Positions 32,878-45,239 of a DNA stretch of 64,000 nt are shown here, in pieces. Both the position numbers and the translations under genes were made by a program. The DNA is taken from assembly GCA_002205965.3 (NCBI GenBank), contig NADL03000675.1:310001-374000 (forward strand). Reading direction: 5' to 3'. How positions within the stretch are numbered: the stretch's first letter is position 1; each line of letters opens with the position of its first letter. This DNA is from Kappaphycus alvarezii. Lineage: Eukaryota; Rhodophyta; Florideophyceae; Gigartinales; Solieriaceae. The notes beneath the pieces were generated by a model. The model was not told where the DNA came from and did no database searches. It saw only the letters and a list, made by a program, of their open reading frames with translations.

Positions 32878-33433
32878 TACACTTGACCCTAGCTCATCCG
32901 TTTTAACTTTGTTTCCACGTGGGAACTTATCACATTCGCTTTAAGTTGCACCTATTTATCGGAAACTTCCATATATGCATCTGCCCAATTGGATTAGTGT
33001 CCCTGCTTGAGTGCTTCGTTGAGGATCCAGGGCGCTGCAAAGTTAAGGTGACTTTATGTCACTTGTCACGATCCGATAACGTCGTGGCTAGCTTGTAGTT
33101 CAGAGTTTCTATCACGGATAAGTGTGCTTTCCGTGCTGGGGGTTGCATGAGTTTCTATTTCTGCATAGGATCAAATGTCTCTGGGGCCCCCATCGGGACA
33201 AATGGGAGCAGGGGTTTCGAGGAGGGCGGGGTGCGAACTTTTTGGCGCGTCCCCAGACGACAGGTGGTGTAGTAATTCGGGGCGGAGTGTTGTCGCAGGC
33301 GAGGATTTGTCATCAGGAGGCGGGCGAGCGTTGCATATGTTTGCAGGCGGTAGCTTGGGTGCTGTCATCATGGCTGAAGTGTTAGGGCGTTCTGGTGCAG
33401 GAATTTGGGTATTAAAACCTGCAGGGCTCGTAG

Positions 33434-34424
33434 CTAATTGTACAGTGTCATTTGCGGGCAGTGACGTGTTGTACAGCTCCTCTTCGAGGGTGCATGATAG
33501 TAGCTCTCCGTGAGAGGGTCGCGATGGGCAAAAAACACGTCTTCACATGCTACGCGCATGGGTGGTCCGCGTCTTGAAAGTCGAACAAGGAGAGCGTGCT
33601 CCTCTGCCCGTATAAGGGTAGCGCGCACCAATTCGTCCTTCTCGTTTTGCTTTGTGGAGCCATAGAATATCCATACAGGATCATCTGGCTTAAACATAGC
33701 GGGTCCAGTGAAAATAGATGCATGTGAACTGAGCGGGCGTTGGATCTTGTGGATTGCAACTTGTTCTTTGTCGCGTCAAATAATTCTAGCGTAACAAAAT
33801 TTCACGGGATTCCGAAAATCGAGGGACGGTAACCACGCGCAAGTTCGAATGAGTTGAAGATACAGCTTCCAGAGAACACATTTGGAAGGAAAGCAATACG
33901 AGGGATACGTGTTTTACGGTTGGCCTCGCCGGTTTCCTTCGTAATCTTGCTTAGGATTCACTTTATTGTTTGGTTTTTGCGTTCGACCAATCCGAACTTA
34001 TTGTGACGCCGCCAAGGGCGCGGATTAAACTTGATATTGTGTGCAGCCAAGAAATTACGGAGGGGTTGACTATTGTATTCGTCGTCGGTGGTAATTGCTG
34101 TTGGTGCACTGTGTTTGTCATCCAGAGCGTGTCGACTAACATGATAATAGTGCCCATGGAACGGTCGGGTGAGATAGCAAGTTCGGAATACCCTGTACCA
34201 TTGTCTGTAATGTTGAGTATGATATACATCTTTTGACCAATGGAAAAGTAAAAGTCAATTTTTAGTTCCTGGTTAAATGCATCATTGACGTGGGTAAGGG
34301 ATACTTTGCGGGATGACGATGGCTGGCCAGTCCTGGTACAAATCTCACAGGCGTCGACGACCCGTTCAATGGCGTCTTCAACCGAAGCGTTCTCTATGCT
34401 AGCATCCTTACAGATGGATCTCAT
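33434..34424 (-). pseudogene. Copia integrase and C-terminal module (element 2)
   Basis: 34424-33963: ACEICTRTGQPSSSRKVSLT (HHCC finger remnant), HVNDAFNQELKIDFYFSIGQ (first Asp), ILNITDNGTGYSELAI. 33697-33434: FKPDDPVWIFYGSTKQNEKD and MRVACEDVFFAHRDPLTE, matching the post-integrase module of element 1. The middle of the core, with the second Asp and the Glu, is degenerate. Confidence 0.7.
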
Positions 34425-35320
34425 GTCTTCCTTCGAAGCATGTGTGTAGCGGTAGATCTTCTTACGGAAGACTACCTGTGCACGTTTAGCGGTTGTCTGT
34501 ACAGTCCTTAGTAGAGTACGTATCTTGCAAGACGGGTGTGGTGCGATATCTAATCTTCTTCATTTGTCATTTGGCACTATGTACGTGTAGAAAAGGCCGC
34601 CTTTGTCGGTGGGTCTTCCCATACAAATGTATTTATGGTTGGCGGCATAGATTGATTGTGTTTCAGTATGCCCTAACCTCCATGCCGAGGAGTAGCGGGG
34701 AACTTCCCGTATTAGGTCAAAAGTACACTAGGTAGGTTTGTCTGCGGTATCGAGAATGTTTAGCGTCCATGAACGCACTATCGGTTGCGGATCGAGGCAT
34801 TGGCTCCGTCATCCATGCATGTAACGCTCTCGTGGTAGGTCGAGGACTAGCGGTATGCATAGCACGTCGCATATTGTAGTCTCTTCGGCAATATCGCCTG
34901 TGGTTGTGGGTGCTCCTTCGTCTAGGATGGGATTGAGATCAGACAGGAGCTCATCAAATCCCTTTACCGAAAATATGAACTAGTTTCTTTGTCCTTCCTG
35001 CCATCAGCTTTGCTTTTACCGATAAATTCAACGATGTCTCCTATTGATACCTTGGAATTGGTATTGTTAGCACTTTTGAGGAGTGCCTGAGTCTCTGTGA
35101 ATTTCTTCTCAATAACTGACTACTCAATATCTGTGCCTTCTATAATGCACTTAACGATGTTGTATATGCATTCGGGGTCCTTACACCAGTAGTTCGGTTC
35201 ACCGCACGCACGTCATTTTGAGTTTGCTTTCGGGCCTTCCTAATTAGGAATCAGAACTTTACAGCAAGTATTGCGATGGAATATACGTCCTTTTCCATTG
35301 TTTATATCCTCATAAATGCG

Positions 35321-36082
35321 CTATCCCATCATACTCCCGTATGATAACTTGGGTTTAGTAGCATTGGCGCTTACACAATCATCTACCTTAATAATTGAGA
35401 GTACCTCGACAGGGTTGTCAAGAGTAACACGGAAGGATGCTCTGTCTTCCTTTTTATGACGGTGGTTTGACTGGATGGCAACAGTAATCGTGTTCTTCAT
35501 GGCCTTCGTCTCCGTAAGCGGTAGTGTCGCATCATCAGTCTTCTCATCTTTATACATTGTTTTAATGTTCTCTGCTTTTGAGAGCATAGCTTCTAGGGTG
35601 CCCTTCGAGATGAGATAGACATTCTTGTCGTCTTGGCTATAATTTGCGGCTATCGTTGCTAAAATTTGTGTTACCACGGTGCTGTAGACCAATGATAGTA
35701 TCCTGGCATTTTCCAACAGGAGCATCGCGAATTTTTGGCTGTTCTGTTCTGTTGCACTGGCGTCGCAGTGATTGAGGTGCTCTAATGCGAGGCTTTGGAA
35801 TCTACGAGCGTATACTGCAACTGGGTTATCGTGTTTGCGTGTACATACATATAAATTCCTCATCATTTGCAGAAGTCGGCGGATTCCGTCGGTGGGTGAA
35901 TCTTATGCGACGATGTACATAATGTCTTGTACGATCTGCAGAGGGTCACTGGTGCTCAAGTCCTCTTCTTTTTTGAGGTCAAGTGTGATTAAAGTATCCC
36001 AAGGCGTGGCCTTGGGATACTTTATTAACCATTTGATTACGTCTTGGTTGGGCTTTGTGATCTGATGTATGACTTCAGTCAT
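35321..36082 (-). pseudogene. Copia gag (element 2)
   Basis: Opens MTEVIHQITKPNQDVIKW at 36082, continues TPWDTLITLDLKKEEDLS, DPLQIVQDIMYIVA, a stop, then DGIRRLLQMMRNLYVCTRKH, AVYARRFQSLALEHLNHCDA, RILSLVYSTVVTQILATIAA. A helical capsid-type protein in the first position of a copia element. One nonsense codon near 35,910. Confidence 0.7.
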
Positions 36083-36149
36083 TTTTTCACGGCAAACTGC
36101 ATCTTGGGCTTTGTATTGTCTGTCAAGTAGCTTTAGGCCACCATAGATG

Positions 36150-39100
36150 CTTAATTATTGAGTCTTGAGTTTCGGAGGGAGCTAAAATACTGGGAGCGCG
36201 TCATTCATAGTTGATGTGTTCTAGAACTGGTTTGAAAGCGGGTTTCTCTGATTTGTGCTGGTTTTCTGCAAGATGATGTGAATGATGTGAGGGTGGGATA
36301 TATGTATGTCCCTGTTCTGGGCGATGTTAACGTGCCAGTTGAGGCAAGTAGTGCGGTGATGTAGATTGATTATGTTGTACTTGAATCTGGGCTCTTTGTA
36401 ACGAAGTTTGATGGCATGTCTGGAAGGGAAAGTGGGTAACAAGTTGTTCATTCTGACCGCTATAAGAATGGGGCCGCCGTTACAGTTTTTTGGGAACAGG
36501 CAAGGGTTCGCCTGGTTGTGGCGGTCTCCGTGGTTGGTGATATTTTTTACCAGACCTTTGTAGAAGGCGTGTGCGGGTATGGTGGTGCCGTAAAAGTTGT
36601 GTAAGAAAAGTCAATTTTTTCCCTAGTCATCGCTAAGAGCCATTAAATCTGAGCTCTTCCTGGATGTAGACGGGCTGGTCCCGCTGGTAGGATTCGTGCA
36701 GGATGCCGCGGAGATGTCGAAATGACCAATATGCCACTGATGATGGGTTGCAAGGGTCATAGGAGGCGTGTTGTAGTTTTCCCGGTCATCTATGAGGACT
36801 TTTTGGACGCCCCGTAGTGTATATGTGGTCGCATTTTGTCGCCCTTGACAGAGCAGTGGGATTTCCTTCCGACGTCGAGGGACTTTCCATGTTTTTAATT
36901 GAAATTCACTTTTTGGGCGGTGACTTAGGCGGAGCGGGAGACGAGGTGGCTTTGGATTCAGCGTAAGGTATGCTGTTTTCGAGTGGGTCCGGCTCTTTAT
37001 CATGGGCCACTACCCATTATGCTATGTCGTTGTAGAGGCGGACTTGGGCTTTTTGGGGGACGTCGGACAATCGGATGGGGATTATTGGGAGTGCGGTAGT
37101 CGTGGTTCGAGAAGGTCCAGTGGCCTTTTGGTATGATTGGAAGTCGAAGGCGCGTGCATTGATGTATTTTTTTGTCTAAGGGTTCCAGGCTGGATAGTGG
37201 AGCCGTCTATTAGGCACATGTAACTGACGGTCTTTCGCGGTGGTTCAGCTTTCTTTGGGGGTTTGATATAAGGATATAGACCCATTAACCGAATGTGAAC
37301 AGTTGTTGTTGGCGTGTGGAGCGTAGTACCACACTTTGGCAGGGGCTTATCCAGTGATGGAATTGTGGATAAAGTTTTACTTGTACGCTGCATCTTGGAG
37401 CTTTTCTCCTCAGAACTCAGGTGGTGGGTTCGCTCTTTGTAGGGCCGCGCGCGTTGCGTTGAGTATTCTGATGTTGGTGCGCTCCGCGCAGCTGTTTTCT
37501 TGTGGTTAGTACGGGTTGCGAGGTTTGACTGTGGTGTCTTGGTGGTGGTAGAGATTGAGCAGGTCGGTGGATGTGAATTCTTTGCTACTGTCTCCTTGCA
37601 CAGTGTGGAGGGTATGTCTTGGTTTGTATGGATGATTTCCATGCATATGTGGGTGAACTAGGACACTTTTCTCTTGTTTGGGGAACTAGGCGTTTAGGAA
37701 GCGGCAATCCTCATAGATTAATGTGAGGAAATTTTGGGTTTTGTGTTTTTATTTAGAATTGATGGAACATCATGTCCGAGCTTGTATAGGCGCTTACAGC
37801 GTAGTGTTTGCGGTTGGGTTTGTGGATCTTGGGTTAATTTGGCGTTGCGACACTGGTGATACGTGATGAGTGGTGGCGGCTGTTTGCGGTATGGAGGTAG
37901 GAGTAGTGGGGTGTTATGTTTGGCCATTGTTTGTATCGTAAGTGCTGTGTGCTTGAGTATAAATGCCATTTTTTACATAGATCTGTAGTTTGATGTTTGG
38001 CTTGGAGGGTATTCGTGGGGTTTTAGTACGTAGCGGAGTGGTTTCTTGAGGGATGTGATGAGGGTAGATGGGATTGCGTTGTGTTGATGTGGTTGATGCG
38101 GGCTGATGCAGGGCGTGGTGGTGTGGAACTTTTGTGGCGTTTTAGTGTACAGTGTGGTTCATATTTTGGTTTGAAGGAGTGCCATATGTGGTGTAATAGC
38201 TGTTCGAGCTGACTTGTGAGCGTTAGTTTGTTGAATCTGTAGCAAGTATGCTTGGGTGCTATGGTTCCATGGCGACTTGGCTGGTGTCCGGAGGCCGACT
38301 GGCGTGGGGCTCAGGACAATCACTAACTCGTCGGTGAAGAGCCTGATCCATGGAGCTATGCTAGGAATCTGACGGGACCAGGTTGTGCGTCAGTTCTGGG
38401 TTGTCCAAGGCCGGAAGTCGAACGGTCTTATTCTTCAGAGTCGTAAGTGTGAATGCGCCATGGTTTGTGCAGACAGTTCTGTCATTAGTGGCTGTGGCGG
38501 TGGGGACAGGATGGGAGAGGTGGTTTATTTGAGTGGAGAGGGAGTTGGTGAGGGTGAGATTTTCTGCGCAGTCTAGAAATAACTTAATGTCAGATGGTGG
38601 GGTTTGGTCTCCGGGCCAAACACGGTTCTCGGTTGGATAAGCGTGTGTAGTTCCTGCGCCAGCTCTGCATAGTCTATGTTGACCTCTTTGGTGACGGCTT
38701 TAACTTTGCGATGGAATGGGTGGTTGTGCTCACGGAATTGCTTATCAGTGTGGCGCGGGTTGGAAAATCCCAGGGCTATATGGTGTTGACACAGTGTTTA
38801 TCGACGACGGGGAGGTCTGCTATCTTGAAAGAGTGCGCGTACCTGCTCGAGAAGTTCGGTGAGTGTGGTGTTGGTGAGGTCTGTCGCGGGTGTGAGGACC
38901 TATCTGGAGCTGCTTCCGGGTGCGTTCTGTGTGTTGGAAGTCTGAAACTCGTTGTACTTGTGGATGAAAACTTTCGCGTCTGCCAACTTTCTGGCGAGCA
39001 TGTTCTGTACATAAAAATCGGTGCAGTAACGGGGTTGTAGCGAAGTCCGGCGATCATGAAGTCTACTGTGGGGCTGGGGTCTGCTATGTTTGGGCATTTG

Positions 39101-39760
39101 GCTGCGATCATTCTAGACCAGACTGCTTCGTGTTTGATGGCTAATATGGTTATATCTATGTCTGCTGTAAACGTTATGTTCTCGGCTTGGTATTTGAGAT
39201 ACTTGCGATCTACTGTTTTTGTGGTGTCGAAATTGGGTAGACAGCGTTGATGAGTTTGTGCAGTGTGAGCACAGCGTCGGATTGAATGACTAAAGCAGCG
39301 ATCTGCGGAGATTTATTCAATCAGGGCACTGAGCATTACATCGTCCTGTCTGGTGAGGGATTCCGGTCTGTCGGTGGCGGGGGGTCACTGACGAGTTCCC
39401 GTGCTCCGATGGATGTTGCTGCTGCTCCGCTCATGAAGAGTAGCTAGGTTTATTGTTAGATCTGTCGAGCCTCGCGATTTTTGCAATGTGAATAGGGTCT
39501 ATGGTTGGGAGGTTGTTTGTGTGGTCAACATTATTCGGCGGGGATGGGCCTTCTGCGGTGATCCTGGAAAGTCGGAGTAGTTCTTGTGTAAGCGAGGAGA
39601 ACGTTGCAACGGCGTGGATGGAAGCTCGGCGTCCTCGGGTTGTGTTTCGCGAGTCTATCGTGGGTTTGGAACGGGGTGGATCTTGGAGAGATATGAATGA
39701 CGCCGTCTGAGAGTTTTCGAGTGGGCGGAAAGTGTCGGGGAGGTATATAGTGACGACGGC
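36150..39760 (-). other. Strand-skewed region with A/C-rich minus-strand coding potential (unidentified)
   Basis: The plus strand is very G/T-rich for 3.6 kb. The longest frames all lie on the minus strand: 36221-36451, 36623-37003, 37082-37642, 37718-37969, 38776-39111. Protein-like stretches include FDTTKTVDRKYLKYQAENIT and MIAAKCPNIADPSPTVDFMI (gag-like helices, about 39,230-39,000), KYINARAFDFQSYQKATG (about 37,160) and SSVAYWSFRHLRGILHESYQ (about 36,720). A TATATAC lies upstream on the minus strand near 39,745 and an ATG near 39,434. I do not recognise the family. A degenerate retroelement or virus-like element read leftward is the best guess. Boundaries are set by composition. Confidence 0.4.
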
Positions 39761-42640
39761 TAGCCTAGTAAGCCCATAACATTACCTCCGTTTATTCTAT
39801 GACTTTGGGTTCCATTCTTTCTTTAAACTACTTCTTGCTTGGGGCAGGCTGTATTGGTTGTTTGTTCAGAAATCCCACAAACTCACGCACACCCTGAGTC
39901 ACAGAATGTGAGCCTGAAATAAATACATAAATAATAGTCATATTTTGATTGACCCTAGCAGTCGTGGCGGGATGTAATTAAAATTAAACTATCACTCACT
40001 CCTTTTCTTAGGAGGAGCTGATATCCCCTAAGTAACCCATAGTAGCTAGATAAAGCAAACTATCGATTGGATCTCAATTCGACTCGTTAAATTTGAGAAT
40101 CTGATCCTTTACGATCCACTGCTCGATCGTAAACTGCAAATAAGAAATAACAAGTGCATTTTTAAGCGATTAGTTGCCATTCTCCCGAGTCATATACTTC
40201 GGCAATATTGTTTTTGGAACTAATTAAAGCACTGTTCATCATCTTGTCCTCACGATAGGCTCGGTGAATATCTGCGCTGTCGTTCATTATTTCGCTTAGA
40301 CGTTTTGATTTGGTGATAGTAAATACATATATCGAATCGGTACGGATGAATAGCTATATTTCCTTCCCTATTTGCAGCAGTAGATACTTCAAACCGTAGC
40401 TGTAATCATAGCGTTGGCAAAAAGGATGCATTTCTCTTGCCAGGATATTGCGTGTTACTCTTTAACATTTAGATGAGTTCAATTGAACAAAAATGAATTC
40501 TCTTCGTTTGTTCAAGTAGAAATATCAAAATACCTATTTATTTGAGAGAACTGGATTGGTGTTGTAACCGGAGTCGATAAAGATGCAGATTCGCAATCTT
40601 TTTCCAACTTGTGGAAATTCAATGTCAACAGCTCTGAGTCCTTCAATTGACTAATCTGTAGAGACGTTTCTCATGTGGTTTTGCAGCTTTCTCAAAGGGA
40701 ATCCGAGCTAGAAGTTTCACTAAGTATTTCACAGTTCCTTGTTCCATTGTAATTCTAACAAGGTGCATCGGTATTCTAGACATTTCTTCAAACATATTGA
40801 CTCGCCTATATCGTGAGAAATGCTATTCCAATTCGGTAACACCCAAAAAAATTGTCAGAAATTCTTAGTAGATTTATTTGAAATATATGTTATTATTGAG
40901 ATTATTCATTTTTGTAGTTTGCTGTGAATGAGAGTATTGGTTTCAAAAATACCCTTAACTTAGTTTAAAATATTGAAAGAACATCTTGCATTAATTTTTC
41001 ACAAAAAACACGGATATAGTTTCTTCAACTTCGGCAGCCAGTTTATTGCAGTGGTATCTTGGGATGCTAAGCACTTTTTAACCTAAAAACTCAATGCTGA
41101 AAAAGAAGACCATCGAAAGCAGTTCTAGGGAACATAAAATCATGGTTAGGTTTTAAAAGGTCTGAAACTTTACCCTTCCTTAGAATAAAATCAACAAGAA
41201 AATACATGGATACTCTTAAATTGCTTCTGAGTTTGAAAATTGAATCTTGTCGCATGAGAAACAAATAGTTCCTCTTTTTAGATTAAATTTTTTTCAAGAG
41301 ATTAAAAAGTAAAAAATTCTCAAGAAGTCTTTTATTTTTGAAAATCCATCTAATCTCCATTGCTTTAACTCAAAATTTAATTTTCTTAGTCACTGAATTA
41401 TTTTATATCAATAAAACATTTTTCAGTTGATAGAATGGTTTTTTTTGTGGTGGTACTGTATTACCTTGATTCCAAGTGGTAGCTAATTTCGAAAGAGGCT
41501 AGTAAATTTAAAGAGTTTCTATGTTATTCTTGTTCCTATATTTGCTGTAGTTGTCGATGATTTAAAGGTTTTCGTGGGCCCAGAGCGATAGGCAAAAATT
41601 TCGAAAAGCTTCCGCCAGTAGGGATAATGAGCAACACACACCTAACCATTTAAGTTACTGCGATTACAAACTGTAAGTTTGATATGAAAAAAAAGAAAGA
41701 TGGCTTTTTACTGATTTTACAATTACAGTGAACGGACGCTACTCGAAATGAATTTATTTGAAACAGAAGAAGTCCCAAATTGCGTAAATTATTAGTAACT
41801 AATTCATTTTGTGGCAACGGGAAAGGTTTTAAAACAATCATTAGCATTTATGGATATTATTAACGATATTTTTGTCGCAGAACAGATTTAAATTTAAAGT
41901 TTACTCAAAAGTAACGACAATGCACTCATAGCAGTAATTCTGCCTGTCGCTAATTTCTTCTCTAGCATCTTCAGAGATAAATTCCAGCCTTTACTGAATA
42001 TTTCCGAACCGATTAGGTTTTGATTTAATATTAAGCAATTATCGCTGGGAATTTCCGTATTAGATTGCTGTTGAAGATGTGCGATAATTGAAAAACAAGT
42101 TACTTACCTGGAAAAAAACCACACTTAATGAGGTCCTTCGAGTTAATAAGCTCTTCCTATATGGTATTTTCTATTGTTTAAGAAACGTTTTTGATTCTTT
42201 TTGTGATTTACAGTGATATTTACAAGATATAGAGTACTTGAATAACGTATAATCAAGAAAAAATAGTTTTCAATTTTTTCAACGCACTAAATCTGCTCCT
42301 AAATTTTTTTGTGCTACCTGAAGCAGCAGCATAGTACTGTTTGCAAGATTAAAGATTAATTTAGAAGGGCTGGTGTTAGTATTTTTTGCTTCTGGAATCA
42401 TTAAAAATGCATATTTTTCTCGATGAAACTAGAGAGCACCTAACCAAATTATCGCATGGGCAATAATGTAATAGATGAGCATTTATTGAGGTACCTGACT
42501 AAGAGGCAAAGTAAATGAATATACTTTGCACACAAATTACTCCAAATACCTTAATGGCTTCCCACAATTTGGACATTCTGAAGCGAAAGACAATAAGTAC
42601 GATAAATAAGATATCATAAAAGTACTATATTTAAGTTAAG
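39761..42640. other. AT-rich, gene-free stretch
   Basis: No protein-like reading frame. Composition drops sharply to high A+T after the skewed region. I see no repeats long enough to call. Confidence 0.5.
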
Positions 42641-42659
42641 ATGAACTGCAAACATTCCT

Positions 42660-43560
42660 TTACTGATTCAAATACTTTGTTGGCCCATCATTTGCCTCTA
42701 CAACTGCAATCAAGCGCATACAGGCAGAGTTGTACAGACTTTTGGCAGTCCCTATGTCTATAGAGTCCAATGCCTCATCGACGGCAATGCGAAGCTGTTG
42801 TAAAGACCCAAACTGCTTAAACCTCCATTAATGCGCCGCTCAAGAATCCCCCAGAGGTCATCAATGATATCTTGGTCCAGACTTTTAACGGGCTAAGGGA
42901 AAATTGAGAATCATTGTGTTCCATCCATTTCATTGTGTGCTGTGAGTTATGCCCAGCAGCATTGCCTTGCTGGTAAATCAAATCTTACCCTCAATTAACA
43001 GAGACAAATGGCTTTGATTCTTTCTCTTACACATTTCAATACATTTCGGAATTCATCCGGCCACTATCAACAAATATATTTGCGAGTCTGAGTTAATACA
43101 TACCCCCATAGCATGAATGATCCACCCACCATCCGGTGCCGAGAAAATATTTTCTTCTCCTTCCTGATATCATGCCAAAAACCTCGCGAACCATCCGCGT
43201 CGTTCAGAAAAATTTTTTAACGCTGAATATTACAAATTTCCGTTGACACATGTCCCAAGTTAGATGAATTTCTACGAATGAGAAACACGCAATTTTGTGA
43301 CAATTCGGCATGTATGGTGCCCCTTTCATGCGTTCGTAATGCAAGTTGTGTGATTCGGATAAAAGCTGCTGCACGCATCTGAAAGTAACGGATAATTTCA
43401 CCTGATTTCTGGGCTATCTCGCACTTTTTCCCTCTTTCGCAGCAGTGAGAAGAAGACGGAGGTGATTAGACTCAGAAATTTTGCGATGCTTTTGGGCAGT
43501 TTTTGGTTTAGTGGGGCGATAAGGGCCCTAATAGCTCAGAGCTGCATCTTAGAAGCGGCC
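42660..43560 (-). pseudogene. Tc1/mariner transposase, catalytically dead
   Basis: Minus strand, in order: KLSVTFRCVQQLLSESHNLH, YERMKGAPYMPNCHKIACFS, VEIHLTWDMCQRKFVIFSVK, LNDADGSRGFWHDIRKEKKI, FSRHRMVGGSFMLWG, QQGNAAGHNSQHTMKWMEHN, IIDDLWGILERRINGG, ALDSIDIGTAKSLYNSARMR, and VVEANDGPTKYLNQ-stop at 42660. This is the mariner/Tc1 order. The first catalytic Asp position reads FSVKKF and the second QQGN where FSDEKKF and QQDN are usual; the third is Asp (DDLWG). Several stops and frame changes. I did not find terminal inverted repeats. Confidence 0.85.
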
Positions 43561-44253
43561 CGGAGCTGCATCTATCACAATAATTTACCTTTGTTTCGCG
43601 GAAAGGCACCAGTTTTGCCTTTTTAAAGCTCTCTTTACAATCATGTTCCAGGTTGTCGAGTTAAAACAAATTTCTTGGCATAGAAAATCTCCACGCACTA
43701 CTTACGCATTCAAATATTTCGGAATCTATAAGTACGATCTAAGGATGAGCTTCGTAGAATACCGCATTGCAGTTTCAAGCAGTGATCACCAATGCTGATC
43801 AATGCGTGGAACTGCACACGACAAAGTGATTGCCGCACCGGTCGAGCGCTTCCTAGAAGGCGTTGAAGCGCACTCAATTTTCGCATGGCACTGGAAACAG
43901 AGGAACCGGAAAATATGTCCATATGCCTCTTGCGGATAGCACGACTCACGTCTATCGATGATGCAAACATCAAAGTCCATGTTTCTCAAATTAAATTCCG
44001 ATGAGCAAGCATTAACGAGCTCTCGCTTCAGAAAGCGTGATGTTGGGCGTATAAGCGACGCGATCGGTTGGGTTACTGGCAGGACAGTTCGGAATCGGTA
44101 TCGCTGTGATCCTATAACATCGTGCTGTATACCAATCCCTCGCCTTTTCCCCGTATTCAAATAGTATGAACTGGAAACGGTGTTGGGTATTAGGTATTAT
44201 CATCTAAATGAAATCATTTTGGAGCTGGTATGGAACTTTTGGCATTCAAAAGG

Positions 44254-44514
44254 CTATTTGGTATCTACTTGGCGGCATACGTTTTTGCAGTCCAGAGCCG
44301 ATATATACTCCGAGACAATATGCTGCTCATCTAGAGCAAGCTTCTTCTGCTCCACTATTCTCCTTTCCTCCGCTTCTGCGAGAAAAAGAGCTGAAAGCTC
44401 ATCACCACCTTGCCCTACATCAGCATGACGGACTCGCTTCCTACTAGATACAATCGAGCTCGGGCTGCATCCATCCTCACTGGTCTCCACTCCACCACCA
44501 CACTTCAGTGCCAT
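44254..44514 (-). CDS. Hypothetical coiled-coil protein fragment
   Basis: Ser/acidic N-terminus, a basic SSRKRVRHADVG, then a helical LSALFLAEAEERRIVEQKKL and ALDEQHIVSEYI. Similar tails occur in transposon-associated DNA-binding proteins, but there is no diagnostic domain. Function unknown. Confidence 0.3.
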   Translation of the reverse strand: MALKCGGGVETSEDGCSPSSIVSSRKRVRHADVGQGGDELSALFLAEAEERRIVEQKKLALDEQHIVSEYISALDCKNVCRQVDTK

Positions 44515-44879
44515 ACCCGAATTGCCTCCCGCGCCACTACCAACATTTTTTCGTTCTGGGTCCGTACATCCTTTTCTGTCCGCGTCGCTACGTTCTTCTA
44601 ATCAGTTTCCATTATGAGGTCATCAAGAAGCAACTACTTTTCTCCATACTTTTCAATAATACCCCACCTGTTAATATGTGCGTTAACGTGAAGTACACAG
44701 AAAAAGAGGAAAAGGTCGTACGTATCAGAGAGGCGAGAGCGCTTCACTTTCACCTGTGGAGGCGACGTGGGGGCAGAAGGAAAGACATTGTGTCGGGTTC
44801 GGGGTGTGTGTTCGCGGAAGGCCTGACTAGGAGGTAAGGTGCTACTGTAACTGTATCGGTGACCGTGATGGTGGCACTA

Positions 44880-45235
44880 GTACGCAAGCCTATTGTAACT
44901 TGCGGGAGGGAGGGTGCTGTCGGGTGTGTGCGGTGACGGGCGAGGGCGTGCAATGACGGGTGAGGGCATGCGGCAACCGTCGAAAGTGGGCGGTGGTCAT
45001 CGAGAGTGGGCGGTGGCCTTACAGAGCTGTTAGTTGCGGTAGCAGGTGAGGGCGGGCGGTGGCGAGGTAGGGCGTCGCCCGTTGAGTGCGCTGCCGGGGT
45101 GAGGGCGCTATTTGGTAAGGGCGTGAGTTGCAGTGTGATGGCATTGAATTGTTAGGGATTTGGGGCGTGGGTGAGCGGGTAAGGTTGGCGCGTTAGAGTG
45201 TTGGAGGGTTAGAGGGCAAGGCCGTTAGTGAGTGA
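44880..45235. repeat. G-rich degenerate minisatellite
   Basis: Irregular repeats of GACGGGYGAGGGCRTGC and GTGGGCGGTGG over about 350 bp, sharply different from the AT-rich flanks. G/C-rich minus-strand frames across it are low complexity. Confidence 0.6.
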
Positions 45236-45239
45236 TGCC

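Larger units (their letters stand above)
30482..36082 (-). mobile_element. Ty1/copia retrotransposon remnant (element 2), LTRs not found
   Basis: Minus-strand gag (36082-35321), integrase (34424-33963), post-integrase module (33697-33434), RT (32877-32176) and RNase H (31144-30555), the copia order. Same lineage as element 1. Its pol is split by an inserted 984-bp LTR-like sequence, and stops are present in gag and at the RT/RNase H junction. No paired LTRs are visible. The right side runs straight into a strand-skewed region of other origin. Confidence 0.82.
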
